Of a DNA stretch of 64,000 bases, positions 1 through 11,100 are shown piece after piece. The stretch lies in contig JAECUM010004974.1 in NCBI GenBank assembly GCA_016617855.1, positions 1 through 64,000 on the forward strand, written 5' to 3'. The position numbers were made by a program, and so were the translations under genes. This DNA comes from Megalonaias nervosa. Taxonomy: Eukaryota > Mollusca > Bivalvia > Unionida > Unionidae. How positions within the stretch are numbered: position 1 is the stretch's first letter; every line of letters begins with the position of its first letter. The notes below the pieces were generated by a model, which worked only from the letters and a program-made list of their open reading frames with translations, did not search any database and was not told the DNA's origin.

Positions 1-1690
1 AAAACAACACTGGCTCTCATTTACTGAAACATTATGCACAGACAGATCAGAGTATCACAGAATTGTATGTATTTATCGTTTATTTATTATCTGGATTAAA
101 TACATGTACTCGGGTTTCATTTTTGTGTACAGCATTACCCGAGGGTGGTTTATGTATATAGTTTATTAATTCAAATTGGTGAGTTCGGTTCATCCTGTGC
201 TGCATGAGCAAAGTGTTTATGAGGGGGAAAACCAATATACCTGGAGTGCACAGGAAGTGTATGGCTACATGGCCTGTGTATAAATGATCTCGTTGTAGAG
301 TAAAACTTCATATTATGAGAAGTCTTGTCAGTGAGCAGTCTACTTTAATGATGTGCAATCTCCAGCTGTAGAGGTATGTGAGTTAAATATTACTTTCTTA
401 TTTGTATTATAGGATATAATTGTTTTACTATCACATTTATCTTGTATTACAGGTAATTCCGACTTGTATAATTCAATGTTATAATCTGTTTTCTAGTTTA
501 CCTGTATGTAACTTAACAGAACGATTATACTTGCAATAATGTTGTATTTATTAAGGAAGAGAAGGTGTTACGTTAAGTACTATAAGATTCTTGTCAGATA
601 CAGGTTCACTTCTGAACCTGATTATCACCTTGCACAGTAGTCCCAATAATATAATTTGTATAAAATCAACTCAAGTTTACAGTACAAGACGTCAATACAT
701 GCTGTTTTATATGACCATATCATTTGTAGTACACGAATTCGGATATCTGCAGCTGACTGATTGTTGATTGATTGATTGATGGCTAGTGACTGGTGAATGG
801 TAACTGGTGAATGCTGAGTGTAGTGCTGAAGGAGTGAAGGAGGGATGGAGTGACAGTTATGTTGTATCTCTGTATATGCACCGTACTGTAGATGTTGTTT
901 AGCTGTGGTGCTAATTTGGGTTGTATTATACCAAGTGTGCTGCTGTCAGTGGGTGACATTGGCCCAGAAGAAGATAAAGGTCATCACATGGTGAAGAACC
1001 AAGGCTTCTGGACCAACGGGTCTGCAGAGATGAAGAAATTCTATGGATCTTTAGGCAGACCAGGAGGGGCAGATCATTCGTGGTGGCTCCTCAACCATTT
1101 GACAGAGCATTGGGGCTGTGAAGACCTTTCAGATTCGTGTTCGACTCCGCAAGATATATGTCCCTATGTTTCATATTATATTTCACTATCTGAGTGAAAA
1201 CTCTTATCATATTCCATTAAGTGAGTGAAACACATCATATGTCATTAGCGGAGTGAACTCTATTGTGTATTACTATTTGTGAGACAATTGTCAATGTTTG
1301 CATTAATCATTTTTTCCATTGTTTGTGAGGAATCATTTTGAATCATTAATCATTGTTATCTTTTTACTATTTAGGTTTTTTTCTTGCATATCAGTTCACA
1401 TTTCATTTAAATTGCAATACATTATCAGGTTTGTGCATATTTTGTTAAATATCCAATATCTGGATTTTGTTGGTGCATGAATCAAACAATTTTTTCACTG
1501 AATCATTCATAAATAAACATTGTATTCTTGTCACCATCAAAAGTGTTCTTTGTTATAATCTGACCCCAACCCTGTTATCTTGTTACACAGTGTTTTTGTT
1601 GTTTGTAGTTGGACTCGACTTGTGAGTATATACAGTATTTACAATATTACACTTCATACATATTGGTACGCTCTTTATCCCATATAACCT
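1..1690. other. No gene recognised; contains one copy of a dispersed repeat
   Basis: AT-rich DNA with a short (TGAT)n near 763-780. The open frame at 892-1197 has no recognisable domain. The segment 1005-1023 (cttctggaccaacgggtct) recurs at 27856 and 17284, so this frame is probably a repeat rather than a gene. Confidence 0.6.
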
Positions 1691-1694
1691 GACT

Positions 1695-2385
1695 AGTTTA
1701 TAAATTGCTATCAAACAGACTGGTCTACATACAAGTCAAATACTGTGCCCAGTTTATAAATTGCTATACAAACAGACAGGTCTGTATACAAGTCATACAC
1801 TGTGCCAAGTTTATAAATTGCTATACAAACAGACTGGTCTGTATGCAAGTCATACACTGTGCCCAGTTTATCAATTGCTATACAGACAGGTCTGTAAACA
1901 AGTCATACACAGTGCCCAGTTTATGAATTGCTATACAAACAGACTGGTCTATATACAAGTCACATACTGTGCCCAGTTTATAAATTGCTATACAAACAGA
2001 CAGGTCTGTAAACAAGTCATACACTGTGCCCAGTTTATGAATTGCTATACAAACAGACTGGACTATATACAAGTCACATACTGTGCCCAGTTTATAAATT
2101 GCTATACGAATAGACAGGTCTGTACATAAGTCATACACTGTGCCAAGTTTATAAATTGCTATACAAACAGACTGGTCTGTACACAAGTCATACACTGTGC
2201 CAAGTTTATAAATTGCTATACAAACAGACAATTCTGTATACAAGTCATACACTGTGCCCAGTTCATCAATTGCTAAACAGACAATTCTGTATACAAGTCA
2301 TACACTGTGCCCAGTTTATAAATTGCTATACAAAGAGACTGGTCTGTGCACAAGTCATGCACTGTGCCCAGTTCATTACTGTATA
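1695..2385. repeat. 57-bp minisatellite, about 12 units
   Basis: Unit tgctatacaaacagactggt, ctgtatacaagtcatacact, gtgcccagtttataaat with point differences between units. The period of 57 (19 codons) keeps both strands open over 120 codons, but no protein features are seen. Confidence 0.92.
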
Positions 2386-2399
2386 TAAGTAATGTGCCA

Positions 2400-3430
2400 T
2401 GGGCAGTGGGTTATTGCTGAGTTGCTTGCTCCAGAGAGCTACTACAAAGAGCACAAAAGAGTAAGCACTGAACCTTTATAATAAAAAAATACTGCATTGA
2501 GTTTATTACCATTATGGCACTCATTGGGTCAGTCAGTCAATTCCCCACAGCCTAATAAAATATCTGGACCACATTTTTGCTTCAGTCCAAATCCCTTTTA
2601 TGGATTGTCTATCCAGTCCATAAAATGCTATACAGCCCCTGAACACCATGAAATATTTGCAATTACTTACTATGAAGACAAAGTTTTGTTCACTAAACCT
2701 ACCCTGTTTTCAAGCATTGTGTGTAGCAATTACTGAAATGAGAGAATAAATATACATGCATCAATAATATCAAAATTGTATCGATGAATAGACATAGTCA
2801 CAAATTACAATGAATAAAATCATGGCTATCAATCTGAAAGCATCTTAAGCCCTCAAATTTTGTACAATCATTTTCATAATCTATTTAAAATTCACAAGCA
2901 TGCTTTGAATGCAATGAAAAATAAAAACAGATTTGCATTTATAACACAGGTATGCTCCCACTGCTAGTCTAAGTCCAAAATATTAACAATTTAGAAAAAG
3001 AACTGCATTACTAACATAATGGCAGGAAAATCTTATTAGTTTATCCATATATGCACACAAAATGTAGATCAACTTCCTATCTGAAGAGGTTTTGCTAAAT
3101 TGTGACAACAAGTTTTGTATCAAAAAATGAATCAACATCACAAAGCCCAGAAAGTCAAACAATTTTTAAAAATTAAGAACATTGAGAAAAACTGCCTTAA
3201 ATCAAATCTGGTGATTTATATATAAAGATAAGTATGCCTACGGACTTTCGTTTGTCTATCTCAAGTATTTTTTACTGAATTTTGCTGACAAGGTTTGTGT
3301 CAAAAAATGGACCTGCATCACCAAATAAATACAAACATGTGTAGACAATTGAATTGCTCTATTGATCTGAAGGTATGATTCCATCATCCACATATGAATA
3401 CAAATACGAATTTTAAATGCCATTCATCTA
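2400..3430. other. No feature recognised
   Basis: AT-rich, with short open frames that lack splice-supported or domain content. Confidence 0.6.
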
Positions 3431-3439
3431 ATGTATCTA

Positions 3440-3475
3440 TGTGTGTGTGTGTGTGTGTGTGTGAGTGTGTGTGTA
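3440..3475. repeat. (TG)n microsatellite
   Basis: About 17 TG units with one GA interruption. Confidence 0.95.
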
Positions 3476-3937
3476 TGATGTTTGTATGTATGTATGTTTA
3501 ATAGTACATCAGCACAATTATTTCTTTGTCCTAAGATGTATATGCATGTAAAAAAAAAATACATTCTCTGTGTCCCAACACTTACTAAACTGTTATGAAC
3601 TACTATGATTGCTTTGTTATTATTGTGCATGTGCATATTTTCTGATTTCTCCAACACGAAAGTAAATAAAGGTAAATAAAGACTTCATAATTCACGGGCT
3701 GGTTCAAATTTACCTGGGAGACAAGACTGTACTATAAAGTACAATACTTACACAGTGCAAATCATGCCTAGTGCCACTTTAATCTTTGTTTATTCCCAAA
3801 CATATTAGATGCAAATTTTGCTTTATTCGTTTTATTGACCAAATCGTATTTTTCCAGATACCACTTCAGCTAGTCAGTAATAGCTGTTTCATTTACGTTG
3901 ATCCACATGCTCATGAGTTACTCCCTTTTGATTTAAC

Positions 3938-3979
3938 CAAATAAAAACAATAGACTCTTGAGTCTATTGTTTTTATTTG
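3938..3979. repeat. Perfect 20-bp inverted repeat
   Basis: Arms caaataaaaacaatagactc (3938-3957) and its exact complement at 3960-3979, with two bases between. Followed at once by short gtatctatttgtatgagt repeats and then the 42-bp minisatellite. Confidence 0.88.
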
Positions 3980-4063
3980 TATCTATTTGTATGAGTGTAT
4001 CTATTTGTATTTTATTTGTATCTATTTGTATGAGTGTATCTAGCACAGATGCAAATGGCTCTC

Positions 4064-4275
4064 GGGTAAGGCTGGGCTGGCAAAGATGAGCAACTGAATC
4101 ATAGCGGGTAAGGCTGGGCTGGCAAAGATGAGCAACTGAATCATAGCGGGTAAGGCTGGGCTGGCAAAGATGAGCAACTGAATCATAGCGGGTAAGGCTG
4201 GGCTGGCAAAGATGAGCAACTGAATCATAGCGGGTAAGGCTGGGCTGGCAAAGATGAGCAACTGAATCATAGCTG
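4064..4275. repeat. 42-bp minisatellite, five near-identical units
   Basis: Unit ggtaaggctgggctggcaaa, then gatgagcaactgaatcatagcg, repeated five times with no visible change in the core. The unit is a multiple of three, which explains the open frames on the minus strand (FASPALPAMIQLLI repeated). Confidence 0.92.
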
Positions 4276-4479
4276 CAACTGACTTGGAGGTAACTCCTTT
4301 CCACTGACAAGGCATGAATTTTCACTCTTTCTCATTGATGCTATGGAGAGAAGGAAAACTGTTAAAAGTAAGGTTCTGAAAGAAACCTCACTGAAGGCTA
4401 AATGATGTTGTTTAGATAATGAAAAACAAATCACATAAAACGTTCCAACCAGAATATGAGACAAGTCTTTGAATCTCAA

Positions 4480-6310
4480 AATATCTAATCAGTTCTGAAA
4501 GTTGAGGATCAGACAGTATGGTGGAGCCCAGACAGAATCTGAGGGTATTATAAGACAGCTGCTCTATAGAAGGTTGATGCAAACCTACAATGCTTGGAAA
4601 ATGGCCTGCATTTCTAGGTCGTAGATATAAAAGTAGATTAAGCCTTGAAGAATTACATTGTCTGGCTCTAGATGAGCAGCCCAGCCCAAACCTGAGGTGT
4701 CAATATACAGGACAATGCTAGGTTCTGAGACATGTATCTGGCCAGAAATCTGACCTGATTTAGACACCAACTCAGGTGTTGACAAAACCTGGATCCTGAA
4801 CTGAAAAAGGGGTCCTTATGAGTTCTCCAGTTTGCTAACAGCAGAAACTGGAGAGTTCTAATATGAAGTTTTTCTAGAGGAAGCAGATCTGCTACTGTGT
4901 TCTGGGTCCCCAGGAGTTTGAGTTAGGGTTGAGGAGACAATGTAATGCTCTTGTTATTAGAGACAGTATTTTTGTTAGCCTGATGGGGGCGAACATGAAC
5001 TGTCCCTTGATTTATGAAAAAATTCAATCTTATTAAAGTGAAATGTTTAGAAGGAATCAGGACTTCTGCAGACAAGTCAGTGTCTTCCAAAAGAATGACA
5101 GAGCTCTCAGTAAGGCACATCTGAGAACACTGCATACCAACTAATAAAAAACTTGATGACAGGAACCCCTAACAATTTTAAGTGAATTGCAATTACTCCC
5201 ATCATCCTAGGAAAGGCTTTCAACAAGGAAGCTTGGCTGAAGGGAAAAGCCCAAAATTGAAAGAACTGCTTGCACAAACAGAACTGTAGGAATTTCCTGT
5301 GGGATAGGAAGATGGTTGTTGTTGTTGTTGTTGTTGTTTTGGGTTTAGTGCCATTTCTCAGTGCAAGATAGGCTATACATGGCATCCTCCATAACTCCTG
5401 AAGAAAGAACCCAGGAAAACCCTGGAAAGAAAGACCAACCCACATGAACCTACTGGTGCACTTTTTCACATATCCACACTGGCTGAGCCAGAGACTTGAA
5501 AACATGAGGACAGAGTTGATATGGCAGTGATCTGAAAAGGTGTGAACTTTAAACCACTCAGCCACCCAGGGGCCTAACAGGAAGATGGGGATATACAGGT
5601 ATGCATCATGGAGGTCTAGAGAGACTGACTGGTCATTGGCCTACATGATGTTCCTAAACTGAGGCTGACCTCTCGAACTTGATGAATTGTTTACAAATAA
5701 ACTAGATTAATGGGGAAAGATTGATGATGAGTTGTAATGTTCCCCCTTTCTTCAAAATAAGAATGATCCAGAAATTGAATCCCAAACTTTGGGAGTATAT
5801 TACCTTCATTACTGACACCTTCATTAGAACAGTGCTTACTTGTCATTGGGATTGTAATTTGGTTTGATGAAACAAACTGTGAGTCCTTGATACACATAAT
5901 CATTTTAGATGGCTAGTGTTGGGATTATGAAGCCAAATAAGCACTCTTCATCTAGTGCAGTTCAACAAGTCCTTGCTTTGTTCCAACAAAACCTTGTAAG
6001 TCTCTAAGACAGCATCTCTATGGAGTTGGGGAAACTTCACCAAAGTGCCATAGACAATGAGAATGAATGTCATTGTCTTGACAAGAGCCTCCAGAAGTCT
6101 CAGCAAGCAGAGACTCTTCTGGTAAAACCTAACACTGACAAGAATTCCATCTTGCAGGAGTAATGATAACAGCAGCTCTACTGGACATCAGATTGGTACC
6201 ATTTTCCAACTAGATATCTTAAGGTGTCTTCTCATGACAACTTCATGACTTTCCACTCAGAAGGAGTAGCAATAACAAGATTTGCAACGAGACTGAAATG
6301 GCAACCATAT
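4480..6310 (-). mobile_element. DIRS-like retroelement remnant, minus strand, interrupted by a SINE
   Basis: On the minus strand, from high to low coordinates: a piece near 5660 reading ANDQSVSLDLHDAYLYIPIF (DIRS RT palm; 5588-5650), then after the SINE SHRKFLQFC and FQFWAFPFSQA (5130-5305), LLPLEKLHIRTLQFLLLANW and RTHKDPF (about 4810-4890), and RNase H YIDTSGLGWAAHLEPDN with LEMQAIFQAL (4585-4710). These are in the order of a DIRS RT-RNase H. Stops and frame changes are frequent, and no recombinase was seen. The region towards 6300 may be the decayed gag. Confidence 0.8.
5316..5578 (-). mobile_element. tRNA-derived SINE (family 1), copy inside the DIRS RT
   Basis: Read on the minus strand it begins GGCCCCTGGGTGGCTGAGTG (A box region of a Leu/Ser-type tRNA head). 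It then has a B-box-like TTCAAGTC, a conserved body (gtatagcctatcttgcactg) and a (CAA)n tail. Perfect 10-bp target duplications aggaagatgg lie at 5306-5315 and 5579-5588. It interrupts the DIRS reverse transcriptase between YLYIPIF and SHRKF. Confidence 0.92.
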
Positions 6311-7232
6311 TGTTATGAGTCTATGCTCTTAAAATAAGTAACAGAAAAGAGTGAAGACAACAAGCTTTGTAAAATTTAACAATTTATTTCCCTAGAATAC
6401 AAAAGTGAACAATTAAGAAAAAAGAACTCACATTTTACGAATTAAATCCAAAAATAATCCAAGAATTAAAAAATAGAAGTCCTAGTAATAAAAACTCCTG
6501 AATGAAACTGAGTTCGAGTCCCGATTAAATCCGAAATTGAAGGCAATGATGTCTGTTGTGGTCAGCGAAGTGCTGCTGTGCCAACAGTCTCTTGTTGAAT
6601 AACAGAAAATATTATTCCAGTTTTCAATTCAGTATAAATTCCAATAAATGTCTTTATCCAAGAATAGCACTTCTGTATTTCCAGGGAAAAGAATCACTTG
6701 AATTCAAGAATTTGAAGAAAATAAAATTCAACCCAAACTGGTCACAACATAATACAACTTAATGTGTCAAGTGTTTAAGCCCCACTGACAAAACCTTTAC
6801 CAAAAAATCAGATATACGACTAATTAAGATGCAAAACAGATACCCGGATGAGGGTCAAAAGTTCATTCTTCTGAAAAAAAAAATAGAAGTTTGTTACCAA
6901 CTGATATATGATTACTATCATGTAATAAGAGTATGACCTTGACTCAGCTTAATGATTCATACTCTGAGAAAGATTAAAAAAAAAAAAGAAAGTTGTTTAC
7001 CAAAACTGTCACTGATTTTGAAACAAGGTCAGCAACTAGATACAATGTTTCTATTATTAGTTGTTTATGTCAATGAAATTAAAAAAAAAGTCAATCAGGT
7101 CAAACAGAACTGAACTCAACTTTTGGACAATGTCGAATCCAGTAAACAATGTTACATTACAATAGCATGTAATGGAATTAAAAAATTTAAAACAAAGAAA
7201 CAAACAAACAATTAAATTAAATATACATAACA
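6311..7232 (-). mobile_element. Solo LTR of the Gypsy family, minus strand
   Basis: The whole 922 bp is the reverse complement of the LTR at 51468-52437. It begins tgttatgagtctatgctctt (LTR end) and ends caattaaattaaatatacat, then aaca (LTR start); the mid-LTR blocks ctattattagttgtttatgt and tggtcacaacataatacaac are present. A 4-bp atat flanks both ends. There is no internal region, so LTR-LTR recombination removed it. It abuts the DIRS remnant. Confidence 0.9.
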
Positions 7233-8051
7233 ATATGAGGTATCAGAATAATACTTTTTTCATTTAGGACCAACTAGACATAATTAGAAGACTTTTAGCA
7301 AAAATCCCATGCTGGTAAGACCATCTATTCTGGATGAGTAGCAACATCTAGATTTTCAAGATGGCTGCTGCGGCTGCCATATTAGATGTCTGAGCAGGAG
7401 CATTTTCATTTTGGACCAACTAGACCTTGGCATGTATTTGTGAGTGTAAAGTTTCACATCAAACCTCCAAGTAGTTTTGGAGGGGTAGTGACAAACTTAT
7501 GCTAACAGATGAATGTCAGATGATGGACAGCAGGCAACAGACAATGGACAAACGGCCATAATATATGCTCTTCTGGTCCATGACCAGTAGAGTTATATAT
7601 GAAACTAGTCCAAGAACTGAGTATGTTTATCTGCTGCTATAAATGTGTATTTATATCATTTCACTCTTCCTTTTCATATCATTTAACAGATTAATTAATT
7701 ACATTCATATATTGCATTTTGATGCAGATTTATCAATACACTGGATTTATGTTCTCAAGAAATTTGATCAAATATTTCTGATGTCTCAATGAAGGCACTT
7801 AATTTTATGTTATAAATGCCCCAATGTAGGCAGGTGCCCCCTTTTAAAGTTTTAACCTGGGACACTGTAATAATGTATTATCATACATCCCATGCCTTGT
7901 GTAATATACAAGATCTACATTTAAATCACAAATTCTAGATCAGCTGGAAAATCAAGTCAAAATAAATACTGAAGTAAATAACCTTAGCATTGAGTGATAT
8001 GTACCATACATAATAAAGAATCCTCATGTAAGAAGACATGCATCAAACTAC

Positions 8052-8155
8052 CTGTGAATAAGATGTCCACATTTGGGTACATGAGCCTCATTTCGAGATG
8101 TGTGTAGATATTCCAAACACACTGCACAGTTCCTCCTAGAGCTCTCCTGTACACA
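8052..8155 (-). CDS. RCHY1: RCHY1 exon: N-terminal half of RING finger
   Basis: Thirty-four codons plus two bases, between TTCTTCTTCAG and an AG/GTAGTT donor. The peptide CVQESSRRNCAVCLEYLHTS, then RNEAHVPKCGHLIH, fits the RING of RCHY1: C-x2-C, the hallmark E-x-(I/L)-HTSR segment, and C-GH-x-x-H. The two remaining RING cysteines (C-x2-C) and the C-terminal zinc ribbon belong to later exons. I searched positions 1-8050 on the minus strand for a TGY-CCN-NNN-TGY signature by eye and did not find it. Confidence 0.94.
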
Positions 8156-11100
8156 CTGAAGAAGAATACAAATACAAAAATTAACTCTTGAACCCCACTC
8201 CCCAATCCCCTACCAAAGGTGCATCCTGAATATGAAAACATGATCTCCCTCCTTCACCTAGTGCAAACAGTTTAGATTACATGAAGGGCGGAGTAATCTA
8301 TAGACAATCAGACACAGATTTATGTACATTTCTGATTGATTACAATATATCCAGAAATAAAACAACTGCAAAATCTACCTTGTTTTACTTCTTAGTGTTG
8401 CATGTTAAATTGGGATACTATGACATAATCTTTAGCCAATAATACTTTTAAGTATTGTCCTGATTATAAGAATCTGAAGATGTATTATATACATTATTAG
8501 GGAATTTTGGCATGTGTTCCAATATAAATACAAACAGGTGGACACTGAAGGTTTCATGGCAATAAAGGAATGTTACCTAGTAATTATAATCTGGACAAAA
8601 CTAAAAAAGCAGTATTTACTGAAGATTAGATCATAATAACCCAATTTTAGTATATAAAGTGCACTCAATACCTACCTGCTCTCCATCCCACCCACCTAAA
8701 AAACAAGTCCTTGGAAGAATTGAGGCTCTACTGGCTGAAAAGAATTTCCAATAATCCAAGATAAGACCATAGTTTCATTTTAACAGCTGAGTGTTCAAAC
8801 CATCTATGATATTCTTGGGTGATAACAAGTTTGTCAAATTTCCATACTAGAAGTAAACAGCACAAGCTGAAACAAGGATGAAACTGTTCTTTATGGTTGT
8901 TATGTACAATTTTTCACCGCTCATGGGTATTGTCTCTGGGATACTTCTGCTCAAAATAAGATTTTTCAGTAACAAAAACTCTTCCTGAGTTTCACTTTCT
9001 TGAAGCAGTGCTTTACTCACTATGGTACTATGCCCTGTATGTTATCTGCTCCATAATGCTGCATTAGGGTTTTAAGTCCATCGATGCCACAGAGTGCTTG
9101 TTCCAACAGAGGTATTTTGATCAAATAAATATCTTTACTTCCTAATACCATTTTTAGATTCTTATTTATTCCATCTATCTTAACCGTAATAGGGCTATAT
9201 AGTTTCATTGCACAACATCCAACAGGGCTATACTGTTTGAGGAAAGAAACAAAAATTGCTCTCTACTTTTAAATTGTCTGTCTTTTAATTAGGCTTACTA
9301 TTCTGCCTTTTCTACATTTAATTTCAAAATACTGCTGCAAAGGGGGTTTACCAGCATGCTGTCAGTTTTGTTCATCCTGCATGTATATTAGACTCATATT
9401 TAAGACCATTATGGGTTCAAAATCACTTGCTGATATCTCCATTAACACTTCCCCAGCTCCAATAATCTAATATACTTCATAACTAAACAAAAATTATTGT
9501 CACTATCATCAACCAGTATTTGCCAAACAAAATCGTCATCTTTAGATGAATTACGCTGGGAATCAACCATTTTGGGTTTTCTAGGTAGCCCATATTTTAA
9601 ACATGCATTTGTAAAACTTCCTTGATGCAACGTTCAAATTATGACAGAATGCTTGTTCCAGGGCCCAAAAAGCCAATCAAATTTAGTTTAACAACCATTC
9701 ATGTCAAGCTGAAGAATCCAGATATGGAAACAGTTGCCTACCTGAAAAAAGATGTCATGACAAGTGCAATTATATCTCTACCAGTGTGACTTCTGTCACA
9801 ACAAGCACTTTAAGGGTGAACAAGTGAATAAAAATTATATACTACGCATAGTACATTTTCATATGTGCAACTTTAAACTTATTTTGTGGGAGTTCTCATG
9901 CATACTGCTTTCCAAGTGTACGAATTCAAACAAATTTTGCAAGATTTATGCAATTACACACCCTTCCAGCATGTGTGTGTGTGTGTGTGTGAACACAGTA
10001 CATGGAAGTAGCATAGAGGTATGCCAACATTCTTTCCACTGTGTTGTTGTGAAAATACACATTTTCACAATATACTGATCCCTCTTTCAGAAGTAGTTAC
10101 TACCTGTGGAATGGGAACCCTTACTTTCATGCTGGAGGGGCGGAGGTTGGTAAGCTAGAATTGTATTCAAATTCATAAATTTTACAACCAATCTACATCC
10201 CCTATGAGATCACTGAGTTTGAAAACTGTATCATAAACAGTACAAAAACTTTTGGTGTTATAAGGTTCTCAAAAGCCTTCAATTTATTATTCACAAAGAA
10301 TAGTGTCCAACTTTGAACATTATGACTCCTTCTCTGGGGTTGCTGGGGTCAGTAAGAGGATTTGATACCCATGACATATCTTCGTTATGTCCTATCTTTT
10401 ATTACTCCCGCTGTCTCTGGGCACCAGTGGCCAAACATGAGCAAAATGTCACATGTATCATACATGCTGAATAATATAAGAATGGTACAAAAGTAAAAAT
10501 GAAAGGCATAACAGAAAAGAAAGAGCATTTTATGTACGAATGGACATTTTTACCATTACTCTTACTGCAAATTTACACCAAACAGTAAATTCTGTTCTTT
10601 TTTAATCTTCTACTAAAGCAGGGGTAACAAATTGATAATAAACCAGATAATGATATTTTCACAATAATTTTTTTAAAATCATTGTTCACTACATCTGCTT
10701 GAAAAGTTACTATTATTGTCCACCACAACAAGTCAGATATTACCAGGTGAAAGTCACAGGCTTTCAGTAATCCTGCAGTGGCAGTCACAGGTGAGGCCTC
10801 AAGTAAAAAGCTTGCAGCACACACCCACTGACCTAATTCCTACACTCATTCACAAGTACAATACAGTTAAACTATACAGTCATAAATATGGAATGTTTAC
10901 CCCTGAATAAACATATTTATTCTTACTTCCAACTGCCTTGATTACAAAGGGCCTTCTCAGTAGGGTAGGATTCCAGATTTACAGTATTATACCATCAATA
11001 AAGCACCAATGTGGTCATGAGATAAATGCAAAAACATAAACCAGTAAAATGTTAAATGTAGGTCACAATATCCTTCTTTTGTTGTAAATGTATTGTCTAA

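Noticed and set aside
892..1197. 101-codon open frame as a gene
   Set aside because: No recognisable domain; its core recurs at two other places in the window, indicating a repeat.
1705..2392. Open frames of 70-124 codons on both strands
   Set aside because: They come from the 57-bp period being a multiple of three; no start context, splice sites or domains.
9020..9630. Two 62-codon minus-strand frames as a possible gene or transposase piece
   Set aside because: Read together across stops they show no motif I can name; they lie in an RCHY1 intron.
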